A DNA stretch of 64,000 nucleotides from Actinomadura chibensis NBRC 106107 (lineage in GTDB: Bacteria > Actinomycetota > Actinomycetes > Streptosporangiales > Streptosporangiaceae): assembly GCF_001552135.1 (NCBI RefSeq), contig NZ_BCQP01000037.1, positions 1-64,000 of the forward strand. Reading direction: 5' to 3'. Within the stretch, counting starts at the first letter, position 1; every line of letters begins with the position of its first letter. The notes beneath the pieces are model-generated. The model made no database searches and was not told the origin of the DNA. It saw nothing but the letters and a program-made list of their open reading frames with translations. Position numbers and translations under genes: made by a program. Shown piece after piece: positions 17,800 to 27,089 of this stretch.

Positions 17800-18267
17800 T
17801 TAGTCCTTCGGGGTGCGGACGGCGCGGAGCGTGCCGACGCCGGGGCGGGCCTCCGCCCATGTGGCGGGGAGGTCGATCACGGCGAGCGCGCAGGTCGGGA
17901 ACGCGTCCGGGGACTCGCCGGTCAGATCGTGGACGAGCTGGTGCACGGACGGGTTGTGCCCGACGAGCAGGGCGCGTTCCGCGTCGTCCGCGACGCGGTT
18001 GACGAGGGCGAGCAGGCCCTCCGGGTCGTTGTCGTAGATCCCGGACTCGAAGCTCACCTCGGCCTCGACCCGCAGGAGCGCGAGCGTCTCCCGCGTCCGC
18101 GCGGCCGGGGAGCACAGCACCGCGTCGGGGACGAGGTCGTTCGCGCGCAGCCAGTCACCGGTCGCCGTGGCGGCCGCGCGGCCGCGATCGTTCAGGACGC
18201 GGTCGATGTCCGGTGTCCCGAAGCCCGCGACGGCCTTCGCGTGGCGGAGCACAATGAGCGTCGGCAT
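17800..18267 (-). CDS. SixA-like histidine phosphatase, 155 aa
   Basis: Small histidine phosphatase: catalytic RHAK at the N-terminus (LIVLRHAKA), LCSPAARTRET, and the second histidine in LLVGHNPSVHQL. Short size and the RHAK/RHGE signature fit SixA-type phosphohistidine phosphatases, but the substrate could be a small metabolite. ATG 18267 follows AGGGTGA with suitable spacing; a GTG at 18276 is less likely. Convergent with the FUSC gene 32 bp away. Confidence 0.88.
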   Translation of the reverse strand: MPTLIVLRHAKAVAGFGTPDIDRVLNDRGRAAATATGDWLRANDLVPDAVLCSPAARTRETLALLRVEAEVSFESGIYDNDPEGLLALVNRVADDAERALLVGHNPSVHQLVHDLTGESPDAFPTCALAVIDLPATWAEARPGVGTLRAVRTPKD

Positions 18268-18389
18268 GATCGTCACCCTACTCAGCGGGGCCGTCCACGC
18301 ACTACACGGACTGCGTCGACTGCGGGCGCCGGGCGGACTCCGCGGTCACGGCGACGACGGGCAGGCGAGCAGGCGGGTACGGGACGGTG

Positions 18390-18461
18390 CGGCGGTTAGG
18401 CGGATAACGGCGGTTCGGCCGTTAGCGGTGGTTCGGCCGTTAGCGGCGGTTCGGCGGTTAC
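18390..18461. repeat. Four 18-bp tandem repeats
   Basis: Units at 18390, 18408, 18426 and 18444, close to CGGCGGTTCGGCCGTTAG. The last unit reaches into the stop codon of the 39-residue membrane protein. Confidence 0.85.
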
Positions 18462-18577
18462 GGTGCGACGAGCGCGGCGATGACCCAGAGGACGAGCATG
18501 ATGCCGAGCATCCCGCCCATCATGATCGCGAAGCCCTTGGGCCCCGAGATGGTCGACTTGCCGCCGTCGCCAGCCAC
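18458..18577 (-). CDS. 39-residue single-span membrane protein
   Basis: A short open frame starting GTG 18577 and ending TAA 18458. The start has GGAGG 4 nt upstream. The product begins MAGDGGKSTISGPKGFAIMM and then continues as one hydrophobic helix rich in Met, Gly and Leu that ends in VAP. This is a plausible one-pass membrane microprotein with a short cytoplasmic glycine-rich head. I do not recognise a family. Its own upstream region carries three hairpin-forming repeats (18668-18795). Confidence 0.65.
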   Translation of the reverse strand: MAGDGGKSTISGPKGFAIMMGGMLGIMLVLWVIAALVAP

Positions 18578-18667
18578 AACGCCTCCAACTTCCTTGCTTC
18601 TCACTGCCGGTCACCGGTTGTCGGTCATCGGCTTCCAGATTTCTTGATCGGACGCTGCGCTCCCTGC

Positions 18668-18795
18668 GAGGCTCCGTGTTGCTCCCGGGGAGACCCCCGC
18701 GTTTCCGGGGCTCCGTGCGTGTTCTTCCGGGAAGACTCCGCGTTCTCCGCGAGGCCCTGTGCTGCTCCGCGTGGAGAATCCGCGTCGTAGAAGCG
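18668..18795. repeat. Three ~42-bp imperfect repeats, each with a small palindrome
   Basis: Related segments start near 18669, 18709 and 18752 (GGCTCCGTG... then CCGCGTT...). Each includes a short inverted repeat: CTCCCGGGGAG, CTTCCGGGAAG and CTCCGCGTGGAG. The gap 18578-19005 otherwise holds only the hppA terminator. Confidence 0.6.
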
Positions 18796-18957
18796 CCGCG
18801 TTCCTCGATAAGCGTACGTCCGCCCCCCGCCATGTCGAAAAGCAGGCCCCTCCCGCCCGGGGGCGGGCCGCTTACCCCCCATGTCAACACCCCTCCCACG
18901 CCCAGGGAAGACGAACCACAGGTTGTGGATAACTCCGCCGACGCCGCCTGGACGTGC

Positions 18958-18989
18958 GAAGGGCCGGTGGCACCTGCCACCGGCCCTTC
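18958..18989 (-). terminator. Terminator of hppA
   Basis: GAAGGGCCGGTGG pairs perfectly with CCACCGGCCCTTC around the loop CACCTG, 17 bp after the hppA stop. Confidence 0.88.
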
Positions 18990-19005
18990 CCTGACTGATG
19001 GGTTG

Positions 19006-21438
19006 TCAGCCCTTGTTCGCCGGCTCCTCCTCGTTGCCCGCCTCGGCCTTGGTGTCCTCGGCGCCCACCGGGGCCTCCTCGATCGCGCCGCCCTTCGCCT
19101 CGCCGCTCGCCGCCGCGGCGGGCGGAGCGCCGCCGCCGCCCGCGGGCTCGGCGATCGGGTCGGCGCGCCGCTTGGACACGACGATCGCGGCCACCACGAC
19201 CGCGACGGCGAGGACGGTCACCCCGGCGCGCAGGGCCGTGTTGTCCGCGTACCGGACGACGGCGTCCGCGATCAGCAGCGCGACCAGGTTCATCACCTTG
19301 ATCAGCGGGTTGATGGCGGGGCCCGCGGTGTCCTTGAACGGGTCGCCGACCGTGTCGCCGATCACCGTCGCCTCGTGCGCCTCGGAGCCCTTGCCGCCGA
19401 GGTGGCCCTCCTCGACGAGCTTCTTCGCGTTGTCCCAGGCGCCGCCGGAGTTGGCGAGGAACACCGCCATCAGCACCCCGGCCGCGATCGCGCCGCCGAG
19501 GTAGGCGCCGAGCGGCGCGTACCCGAGCGCGAAGCCGACCGCGATCGGAGTCATGATCGCCAGCAGTCCGGGGGTCGCGAGCTCGCGCTGCGCGTCCGCC
19601 GTGCAGATGGAGACGACCCGGTCGTAGTCGGGCTTCTCGGTGTAGTCCATGATCCCGGGCTTGGTGCGGAACTGGTCGCGCACCTCGACCACGACGCGTC
19701 CGGCCGCGCGGCCGACCGCCATGATCGCGAGGCCGGAGAACAGGAACACGACGGCCGCGCCGATGATCAGCCCGATCAGGACGTTCGGGCTGTCGATCGA
19801 GATGTTGAACGCGGCGAAGTCGCCGAGCGCCTTCTTCGCGTCCCCGGACGCGTCGTTGATCGCGGAGATCACCGTCGTCCGGAACGAGCCGAACAGCGCG
19901 GTCGCGGCGAGCACCGCCGTCGCGATCGCGATGCCCTTGGTGATCGCCTTGGTGGTGTTGCCGACCGCGTCCAGCCGCTCCAGCACCTTCGCGGCCTCGC
20001 CCTGGACGTCCCCGGACATCTCGGCGATGCCCTGGGCGTTGTCGGAGACGGGGCCGAAGGTGTCCATCGAGACGATGACGCCGACCGTGGTCAGCAGCCC
20101 GGTGCCCGCCATCGCCACCGCGAACAGCGCGACGGTGGTGTTGCCGAAGCCGAGCAGGAACGCGCCGTACACGGCCGCGCCGATCACCAGCGCGGTGTAG
20201 ACGGCCGACTCCAGGCCGAGCGAGATACCGGACAGGATGACGGTCGCCGGGCCCGTCCGGGCGCTGTCGGTGACCTCCTTGACCGGCTTGCGGTTCGTCT
20301 CGGTGAAGTAGCCGGTGAGCAGCTGGATCGCGCTCGCCAGCACGATGCCGATGATCACGGCGCCGAGCGCGACGAGGCGCGGGTCGTGGTCGAGGCCGCT
20401 GATCTCCTTGTCGGTGACGCCCTTCAGGTCGGCGAACGACGAGGGCAGGTAGGCGAACGCGGCGATCGCCACCAGCACCGCGGAGATGATCGCCGAGATG
20501 AAGAAGCCCCGGTTGATCGCCGTCATCCCGGAGCGGTCGCCCGCCCGGGGTGCCACGGCGAAGATGCCGATCACCGCGGTGATGACGCCGATCATGGGGA
20601 CGACCAGCGGGAACACGAGCCCCTGGGTGCCGAACGCCGCGGTGCCGAGGATCAGCGCCGCGACCAGCGTGACCGCGTACGACTCGAACAGGTCGGCGGC
20701 CATCCCGGCGCAGTCGCCGACATTGTCGCCCACGTTGTCGGCGATCGTCGCGGCGTTGCGCGGGTCGTCCTCCGGGATGCCCTGCTCGACCTTGCCGACC
20801 AGGTCGGCGCCGACGTCGGCGGCCTTCGTGAAGATTCCGCCGCCGACTCGCATGAACATGGCGAGCAGCGCGGCGCCGAAGCCGAAGCCCTCCAGCACCT
20901 TCGGCGCGTCGCCCTGGTAGGCGAGGACGACGATCGCCGCGCCGAACAGCCCGAGGCCCACGGTGAACATGCCCGCCACGCCGCCGGTGCGGAACGCGAT
21001 GCGCATCGCGGTCCGCTCGCCGCCTTCCTCGCGGGCCGCCGCGGCGACCCGGACGTTCCCCCGAACCGCCAGCCACATGCCGGTGAACCCGGTGACCGCC
21101 GAGAAGATCGCGCCGATGACGAAGAAGACCGACCGTCCGATCCGCTCACCGGTCGAGTCGGCGGGGAGCAGGAGCAGGACGAGCGGGATCAGCACCACGA
21201 AGACCGCGACCGTGCGGAACTGGCGTTTCAGATAGGCGCTCGCGCCTACCTGAACGGCTCGCGCGATCTCCTGCATCTTGTCGGTGCCCTGGCCCGCGGC
21301 CAGGACATCGCGCACGAGACCCGCGGCGACGGCCAGTGCCAGCAGTGCGATCACAGCGACGACGACGACCAATGACAGGTCGCCGCCGCCGAGATCTACT
21401 TCTGCGCTGGCCGGGCTTGACAGGGAAAGCCCAGACAT
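19006..21438 (-). CDS. hppA: Membrane-bound proton-translocating pyrophosphatase
   Basis: Hydrolyses pyrophosphate and pumps H+ across the membrane. About 16 hydrophobic segments; the substrate motif DVGADLVGKVE and the acidic stretches DNVGDNVGDCAGM and GDTVGDPFKDTAGP are intact. GNTTKAITKG carries lysine and threonine at the positions that mark the K+-independent subclass. ATG 21438 with GAGGAGG 4 nt upstream; the frame is open a little further but without a start signal. The C-terminal 50 residues are a hydrophilic Ala/Glu/Gly tail. A palindrome lies 22 bp upstream of the start and a strong terminator just downstream, so it is probably monocistronic. It lies beside the bldG genes, as in Streptomyces. 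Confidence 0.95.
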   Translation of the reverse strand: MSGLSLSSPASAEVDLGGGDLSLVVVVAVIALLALAVAAGLVRDVLAAGQGTDKMQEIARAVQVGASAYLKRQFRTVAVFVVLIPLVLLLLPADSTGERIGRSVFFVIGAIFSAVTGFTGMWLAVRGNVRVAAAAREEGGERTAMRIAFRTGGVAGMFTVGLGLFGAAIVVLAYQGDAPKVLEGFGFGAALLAMFMRVGGGIFTKAADVGADLVGKVEQGIPEDDPRNAATIADNVGDNVGDCAGMAADLFESYAVTLVAALILGTAAFGTQGLVFPLVVPMIGVITAVIGIFAVAPRAGDRSGMTAINRGFFISAIISAVLVAIAAFAYLPSSFADLKGVTDKEISGLDHDPRLVALGAVIIGIVLASAIQLLTGYFTETNRKPVKEVTDSARTGPATVILSGISLGLESAVYTALVIGAAVYGAFLLGFGNTTVALFAVAMAGTGLLTTVGVIVSMDTFGPVSDNAQGIAEMSGDVQGEAAKVLERLDAVGNTTKAITKGIAIATAVLAATALFGSFRTTVISAINDASGDAKKALGDFAAFNISIDSPNVLIGLIIGAAVVFLFSGLAIMAVGRAAGRVVVEVRDQFRTKPGIMDYTEKPDYDRVVSICTADAQRELATPGLLAIMTPIAVGFALGYAPLGAYLGGAIAAGVLMAVFLANSGGAWDNAKKLVEEGHLGGKGSEAHEATVIGDTVGDPFKDTAGPAINPLIKVMNLVALLIADAVVRYADNTALRAGVTVLAVAVVVAAIVVSKRRADPIAEPAGGGGAPPAAAASGEAKGGAIEEAPVGAEDTKAEAGNEEEPANKG

Positions 21439-21459
21439 CCGTCCTCCTCGACAGGGGTG

Positions 21460-21477
21460 TTGCGATCTCGATCGCAA
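21460..21477. promoter_or_regulatory. 18-bp inverted repeat in the hppA leader
   Basis: TTGCGATC-TC-GATCGCAA, perfect 8-bp arms, 22 bp upstream of the hppA ATG. A likely repressor site or leader hairpin. Confidence 0.5.
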
Positions 21478-21770
21478 AAAGACGATCTTTACCGCGTACC
21501 CCGCGAGTCATGATTTCGAACGCCTCGCACGGCAGCGCGGGTCCCGGGAGTCTACGCAGGCGGCACTCGAATGTTAAGGCCGCAGGGCCCTTGAGGAGGA
21601 TGTCGCCGAAATGCAATGAACGATACGCCGGAATTTGACCTCAAAGCCGACTCATGCGGCATCTTCCCAGGTCAACGGGGGTTGGGCCGTTATTACCCCG
21701 CAGCCACCCTGCCGCGCTCAAGCGGCAGCGGGCGCATCAGCGGGGTCGCTGGCGTCTCCATTAAAGCTAG

Positions 21771-21787
21771 GCTTTAACACGAAATAT
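21771..21787. promoter_or_regulatory. AT-rich perfect palindrome in a gene-free gap
   Basis: TTAAAGC-TAG-GCTTTAA stands out in a GC-rich background, about 330 bp upstream of hppA. It could be an operator of an unidentified regulator. The stretch 21478-21990 otherwise holds no gene. Confidence 0.4.
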
Positions 21788-21989
21788 GTCTAGACCCAAA
21801 TCGACGAAACCTAGATCAACCACACGAGAATCTCACACCTGAGGCCCCACCAGGCTCATCGGCCTCGTCCCGGACGCCCGTCCGACACGCCGAAACGACC
21901 GCTACCGGGCGGTCATCAGGCACCCGGACACGGGCACGGACAGACGGCGGAGAGGGGACGCCTCGCCGCGGGAGCGAGCATGGGGCGGA

Positions 21990-22440
21990 CGATCAACTCG
22001 CAGCAGAGCAGTGTGCGACGGACGGTCAGCTCGCGGCAGGAGCAAGCGCGCGGCAGCCGAGTGGGCTCGCGGCGGAGCAGCACGCGGCAGCAGTCAGCTC
22101 GTAGTGGGAGCCGCGTGCGGCAGACGATCGACTCGCCGCCGGAGCAACACACGACAGACAGTCAGCTCGCGGCAGGAGCAGCACACGGCGGACGATCGGC
22201 TCGCGGCAGAGCAGCGCTGCAGACAGTCAGCGCGCGGCACGCGGTCGGCTTGCCGCCAGAACAGCACACGACAGACAGGCAGCTCGTAGCGGGAGCCGCG
22301 TGCGGCGGGCGGTCAGCTCGCGGCCGGAGCAGCACACGGCGGACGATCGGCTCGCGGCAGAGCAGCGCGTGCAGACAGTCAGCTCGCGGCAGGAGCAAAG
22401 CGTGCGGGACGCGGTTGGCTTGCGGCGGAGCAGGCCTAGG
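21990..22440. repeat. ~34-bp tandem repeat array, about 14 units
   Basis: The core GCTCGCGGCAGGAGC recurs at 21997, 22030, 22066, 22098, 22132, 22166, 22200, 22231, 22259, 22283, 22317, 22351, 22383 and 22419. Most steps are 32-36 bp. Blocks starting near 22166 and 22317 are almost identical over about 65 bp, a higher-order period of 151 bp. Each core has GCTC...GAGC arms that could form a hairpin. The period is not a multiple of three, so the array is not coding. The rest of the gap to 22682 shows nothing. Confidence 0.85.
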
Positions 22441-22682
22441 GCGGACGACGGGCTCCCTGCGGGCAGGCGGATGTTGCGCAGGCGGTGCGCCGCCGGGCAG
22501 CGCGGCCCTGGGAGGCGGCGCACCCCGGGAGGCGGTGCATCCCGGCCAGACGGCGCAGCCCCGGCAGGCTGCGTGGTGTTTGGCGGGCCGGGGGCCATTG
22601 GCATGGGCGGGCGCGGCAGGTGGTGTGGGGGGACGGTGAAGGCGCTGCTCCGAGGTAGGAGGAGCGAGGCCCCGGGACGAGT

Positions 22683-22708
22683 GAAGGCCCCGCCGGAGCG
22701 GGGCCTTC
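22683..22708 (-). terminator. Terminator of the bldG operon
   Basis: GAAGGCCCCGC-CGGA-GCGGGGCCTTC, perfect 11-bp stem, 22 bp after the anti-sigma factor stop. Confidence 0.88.
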
Positions 22709-22729
22709 GGGTGGTGCGGTGAGCGCGCG

Positions 22730-23173
22730 TCAGATGGTCGCCTCGGCCTCGGCCGGCCAGCTCATCCGTATCTGGACCCCCTTGGGCGTGGCGGCGATCT
22801 CGACGTCGTCCGCCAGGCCGGCGATGACGGCCAGTCCCAGTTCGGCGGTGCCCTCGCCGCCGAGGCCGAAATCGAACTCGTCCGCGTCCGGGGCCGTCGG
22901 CAGGCCCCCCGCCGCGTCGTCCCCGGGGACGGTGTCGCTGACGGTCACCTCGAAGCGGCGGTCGGCGCCGCTCAACTCCAGGCGGACGGGCTCGTCCGGG
23001 CAGTGCCTGCGGTGCGCTTCCACGGCGCGCGAGCACGCCTCGCCGACCGCGAGCCTGACCTCGTCCAGCAGGGGCTCGGCCACGCCGCTGCGGCGGGCGA
23101 CGGCGGTCACGATCAGCCGGGCGGTCCGGACGTGGACGGGCAGCGCACTGAAGGACAGTTCAACGGTCGCCAT
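22730..23173 (-). CDS. RsbW/SpoIIAB-like anti-sigma factor (HATPase), 147 aa
   Basis: ATP-binding GHKL kinase-like fold: N-box DEVRLAVGEACSRAV, then the glycine-rich lid EGTAELGLAVIAGLADDVEI. Such proteins bind sigma-B-type factors or phosphorylate anti-anti-sigma partners. The canonical N-box asparagine is replaced (EACSRAV for the usual EAxxNA), which may weaken kinase activity. It follows bldG by 18 bp on the same strand, as the corresponding gene does in Streptomyces, and should be the BldG partner or part of its switch. ATG 23173. Confidence 0.88.
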   Translation of the reverse strand: MATVELSFSALPVHVRTARLIVTAVARRSGVAEPLLDEVRLAVGEACSRAVEAHRRHCPDEPVRLELSGADRRFEVTVSDTVPGDDAAGGLPTAPDADEFDFGLGGEGTAELGLAVIAGLADDVEIAATPKGVQIRMSWPAEAEATI

Positions 23174-23191
23174 CTCAGCTACAGGCCGCCC

Positions 23192-23545
23192 CTACTTGGC
23201 GCCCTTGCGCTTCTCCTCGGCTTCGGCGATCGAGTCGTGGATGCCGAAGACCTTGGTCAACCCGGTGATCCGGAAGATCTTGAGGATGCGCTCCTGGGTG
23301 CACACCAGCTCCAGCGACCCGTCGTGGGCGCGCACCCGCTTCAACCCGCCGACGAGGACGCCGAGACCGGTCGAGTCCAGGAACTCCACCTTCTCCATGT
23401 CCACGAGCAGGTGGAACTTGCCCTTGTTGACCAGGTCGATGAGCTTCTCGCGTAGCTTCGGCGCCGTGTAGACGTCGATCTCGCCTTCCACGTTGATGAC
23501 GGTGAGGCCATCGTCGGTGGTGTAGTCGTTCACCTTCAGGTCCAC
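23192..23545 (-). CDS. bldG: Anti-anti-sigma factor BldG
   Basis: STAS-domain protein of 117 aa. EGEIDVYTAPKLREKL and FLDSTGLGVLVGGLKRVRAH match BldG nearly word for word. The phosphorylatable serine is S58 in LDSTGLG. Unphosphorylated BldG sequesters anti-sigma factors and is needed for aerial growth and antibiotic production in Streptomyces. GTG 23545 is preceded by GGAGG; the ATG far upstream at 23806 would add unrelated sequence. Operon with the anti-sigma gene downstream; divergent from the helicase, as in Streptomyces. Confidence 0.93.
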   Translation of the reverse strand: MDLKVNDYTTDDGLTVINVEGEIDVYTAPKLREKLIDLVNKGKFHLLVDMEKVEFLDSTGLGVLVGGLKRVRAHDGSLELVCTQERILKIFRITGLTKVFGIHDSIAEAEEKRKGAK

Positions 23546-23794
23546 AGATCCTCCAGCGCGCCGTGCAGCACAATCTGATCTCGCCTTCCGAGCCTCCGGG
23601 AGGGGGCCGGACGGCGAGACTTCGCCGTGATTCAACCACGCTCCGGCACCGTCCACGTGGGTATTCGTCCACACGGGCGAAAGTTCGCGCCGTCCCGTCT
23701 GACCTGCTGCTCCAGGGGTCAGGGCAGGGGGAACGGGCCCTCCGGCGCCGGGGCGTTCCCGTTGTTTTGCCCCGGCTGGCAAACTGAAAACCTC

Positions 23795-26113
23795 ATGGGC
23801 GCCCAAAGATCTTCAACCCCTCTCGACCGCCTGCTGGCCGACCCGACCAGACGCGAGCGCATCACTCATGTCGAGCGCGTTCCCGCACGTCAGGGCCGTC
23901 GCGCGGAGTGGCCCGCCTGGGCGCCGCCGCTCCTGCTGGAACGGCTGGCGGCGGCCGGCATCGAGGCCCCCTGGGAACACCAGGCGACCGCGGCCGAACA
24001 CGCCCATGCGGGACGCTCTGTGATCATCGCCACAGGCACCGCGTCCGGGAAATCGCTCGCCTACCTGCTGCCCGGCATCGCGGCGATCTATGCGGGGGAG
24101 GAGAATCCTCGCCACGAGGGAACGCTTCTCTACCTCTCCCCGACCAAGGCCCTGGCGGCGGACCAGCTCCGCGCGCTCCGCTCCCTGCGCCTCACGCGCC
24201 TGCGCGCCGCGACCTACGACGGTGACACGCCCCAGGACGAACGGACGTGGGTCAGGCAGCACGCCAACTACGTCCTGACCAACCCGGACATGCTCCACCG
24301 CTCGATCCTGCCGAGCCACTCACGCTGGTCGTCTTTCCTACGCCGACTCCGTTATGTGGTCGTCGACGAGGCGCACGGCTATCGCGGTGTGTTCGGATCG
24401 CATGTCGCGCACGTCCTGCGCAGGTTGCGCCGCATCTGCGCCCGGTACCACGCGAACCCGACCTTTGTACTCGCGTCTGCCACGACCTCAGAGCCCGCTA
24501 CCGCCGCGTCCCGTCTCACTGGGCTGGACGTCGTCGCGGTGGACGACGATGCCTCACCACGTGGCCCCGCGACGTTCGCGCTCTGGGAGCCACCCCTCAC
24601 CGAGCTGCGCGGGGAACATGGTGCCCCTGTGCGACGCACCGCCACAGCGGAGGCCGGTGACCTTCTGGCCGACCTCGTCGTAGAGGGCGTTCAGACGCTC
24701 GCGTTCGTCCGCTCTAGGCGCGGGGCAGAGTCGGTGGCACTCGGGGCCAAGCGCGCGCTGCACGAAGTCGTCCCCGCTCTGGCGGAACAGGTCGCCGCCT
24801 ATCGCGCCGGTTACCTCCCTGAGGAGCGACGCGAGTTGGAGGCCGCGCTGCGCGACCGCTCGATCGTCGGACTGGCGACCACGAACGCCCTCGAACTGGG
24901 CGTGGACGTCTCCGGGCTCGACGCCGTCCTCGTCTGCGGCTGGCCCGGCACGCGCGCGTCGCTCTGGCAGCAGGCCGGACGCGCCGGACGTTCCGGACAG
25001 GCGTCCCTCTCCGTGCTGCTCGCCCGCGACGACCCGCTCGACACGTTCCTCGTCCACCATCCGGAGGCGATCTTCGGGACGCCGGTCGAGGCCACCGTCC
25101 TCGACCCCGACAACCCGTACGTCCTGGAACCTCACCTTTGCTCTGCCGCGTCCGAGATGCCGCTCACCGAGGACGACCTTCCGCTCTTCGGCCCGGCCAC
25201 CGAGGACCTGCTGCCCGACCTCGTCCGGCGCGGGTTCCTGCGCCGCCGCCCCGCCGGCTGGTACTGGACGCGCCGCGAGCGGGCCGCCGACCTGGCCGAC
25301 ATCCGGGGCGCGGGCGGCGCGCCGATCCAGGTCGTCGAGATGGGCACCGGACGCCTGCTGGGCACGGTCGACGAAGCGTCGGCGCACACGACCGTCCATG
25401 AAGGCGCGGTCTACATCCACCAAGGCAACTCGTTCATCGTCCAGACCCTGGACTTGGACGACTCCGTCGCCCTGGTCGAATCAGCCGACCCGGACTACTC
25501 GACCACAGCCCGCGACGTCACCGACATCACCATCGTGGAACGGTTGCGCACCACGTCCTGGGGCGAGGCCACGCTCTACTACGGCACGGTCGAAGTCGCC
25601 CGCCAGGTCGTCGCCTACCAGATGCGCCACCTGCAAACGGGCGAGATGCTCGGCGAAAAGCCCCTGGACCTCCCGGCCCGCACCCTCCGCACCCGCGCCG
25701 TCTGGTGGACACTCTCCGACGCCCAGATCTCCGGCCTGGAGCCGGACGACGACCTCGACCTGGCCGGCGCCGCCCACGCCGCCGAGCACGCGTCCATCGG
25801 GCTGCTCCCCCTGTTCGCGACGTGCGACCGGTGGGACATCGGCGGCGTGTCCACGGCCGTCCACCCCGACACCGGGCTCCTCACCGTCTTCGTGTACGAC
25901 GGGCACGAGGGCGGAGCCGGTTTCGCCGAACGCGGCTACGCGGACGCGGCATCCTGGCTACGCGCGACCCGCGACGCGATCGCGTCCTGCGAGTGCGAGT
26001 CGGGCTGCCCGTCCTGCATCCAGTCGCCGAAGTGCGGAAACGGCAACGACCCGCTGGACAAACAAGGCGCCCTGACCCTCCTCGCCGTCCTACTGTCAGA
26101 CGCCCCGAACTAA
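23795..26113 (+). CDS. MrfA/YprA-type superfamily 2 helicase with DUF1998, 772 aa
   Basis: ATP-dependent DNA helicase. Motif I ATGTASGKS (about residue 78), DEAH box VVVDEAHGYRG, motif III LASATTSEP, motif VI QQAGRAGRSGQ. The C-terminal DUF1998 region ends with four cysteines in CECESGCPSCIQSPKCG, expected to bind Zn. In Bacillus the homologue MrfA takes part in mitomycin-lesion repair. ATG 23795 is chosen because the upstream part of the open frame resembles no helicase and covers the promoter shared with divergent bldG. It lacks a clear Shine-Dalgarno and may be leaderless. Equivalent to Rv3649 by position. Confidence 0.92.
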   Translation: MGAQRSSTPLDRLLADPTRRERITHVERVPARQGRRAEWPAWAPPLLLERLAAAGIEAPWEHQATAAEHAHAGRSVIIATGTASGKSLAYLLPGIAAIYAGEENPRHEGTLLYLSPTKALAADQLRALRSLRLTRLRAATYDGDTPQDERTWVRQHANYVLTNPDMLHRSILPSHSRWSSFLRRLRYVVVDEAHGYRGVFGSHVAHVLRRLRRICARYHANPTFVLASATTSEPATAASRLTGLDVVAVDDDASPRGPATFALWEPPLTELRGEHGAPVRRTATAEAGDLLADLVVEGVQTLAFVRSRRGAESVALGAKRALHEVVPALAEQVAAYRAGYLPEERRELEAALRDRSIVGLATTNALELGVDVSGLDAVLVCGWPGTRASLWQQAGRAGRSGQASLSVLLARDDPLDTFLVHHPEAIFGTPVEATVLDPDNPYVLEPHLCSAASEMPLTEDDLPLFGPATEDLLPDLVRRGFLRRRPAGWYWTRRERAADLADIRGAGGAPIQVVEMGTGRLLGTVDEASAHTTVHEGAVYIHQGNSFIVQTLDLDDSVALVESADPDYSTTARDVTDITIVERLRTTSWGEATLYYGTVEVARQVVAYQMRHLQTGEMLGEKPLDLPARTLRTRAVWWTLSDAQISGLEPDDDLDLAGAAHAAEHASIGLLPLFATCDRWDIGGVSTAVHPDTGLLTVFVYDGHEGGAGFAERGYADAASWLRATRDAIASCECESGCPSCIQSPKCGNGNDPLDKQGALTLLAVLLSDAPN

Positions 26114-26159
26114 CCACAACCAAGACCCTCAGCCGAGCCGCCCCCGCACCCCAACCAGC

Positions 26160-27080
26160 CACACCGTCCCTCTACGGGCCGCTCCAAGCAAAGCCCCCCG
26201 TCCCACTCCACACCCCTAGCCAGAGGCACCGGGGCCCTACCGGACGGCCCCAAGCCGAGCGCGCCATCTCACCGCGCACGCCCTAACCAGACACACCACC
26301 CCCTACGGGACACCCCAAGCTCTGCGCCCCGCCCGACTGCACATCCCTAGCCAGAGAAACCGTCCCCCCATCGGACGGCCCCAAGCCGAGCGCGCGCCAT
26401 CTCACCGCGCATGCCCTGGCCAGACACACCGCCCCTACGGGCCGCCCCAAGCTCAGCGCCCCGCCCGGCTGCATATCCCTCGCAAGAGGCACCGTCCCCC
26501 ACCGGACGGCCCCAAGCCGAGCGCGCACCGTCCCGCTGCACAGGCCCTGGCCAGACACCATCCCCCTATCGCCCGCTGCCAGCTAACCGCGCCGTCCCAC
26601 CCGCAGACCCCTAGCTAGACGCACCATCCCCCGTCGCACGCTCCTAGCTAGCCGCGCCGTCCTACCAGGCAGGCCCGGCCAGACACGCCGTCCCACTAAC
26701 GGATGGCCAAGCTGAGCACGCCGTCCCACTGCGCAGCCCCGGCCAGACAGTCCTCCCGCTATCGGACGGCCCAAGCTGAGTACGCCGTCCCGTTGCGTAG
26801 GCCCCAGCTGGAGCAGAGCACCTTCCCCTGCCGCACGCTACCTAGCTAGCGCGCCGTCCCGGCCGCCGTGCGTCTCGGTCGGCACGCCGTCTCGCCGCTG
26901 GATTCCCCTGGTCAGCTGCGACGCCCAGAGGCGGACGTCCTTAGACGGCCGCGACGTCCCGATCCCAGACGCGCCCTGGCCGGTCGGCGCCGTCCTGCTT
27001 GCGGCATGCGCCTAGCTGGGGCGCGACGGCCCGCTGCCGGACGGCCGTCTCTGAGCGTGGCGTCCTACTGGCCGAGGCTC
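26160..27080. repeat. 65/131-bp tandem repeat array, fading rightward
   Basis: CGGACGGCCCCAAGCCGAGCG begins at 26241, 26372 and 26503, exactly 131 bp apart, and again in altered form at 26763. A half-unit TACGGG..CCCCAAGCTC lies at 26304 and 26435, also 131 bp apart. Diverged half-units with CCTAGCTAG or CCTAGCTGG continue to about 27080. The period is not divisible by three and no protein is encoded. The array fills the gap between the helicase and the LapA-like gene. Confidence 0.85.
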
Positions 27081-27089
27081 GTGGCTCTC

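Noticed and set aside
21990..22440. CRISPR-like array (34-bp period)
   Set aside because: Whole units resemble each other with no unique spacers between constant repeats, and no cas genes are near. It is a minisatellite.
23627..23794. Longer N-terminus for the helicase
   Set aside because: The extra 56 residues are not helicase-like and would cover the shared promoter with bldG.
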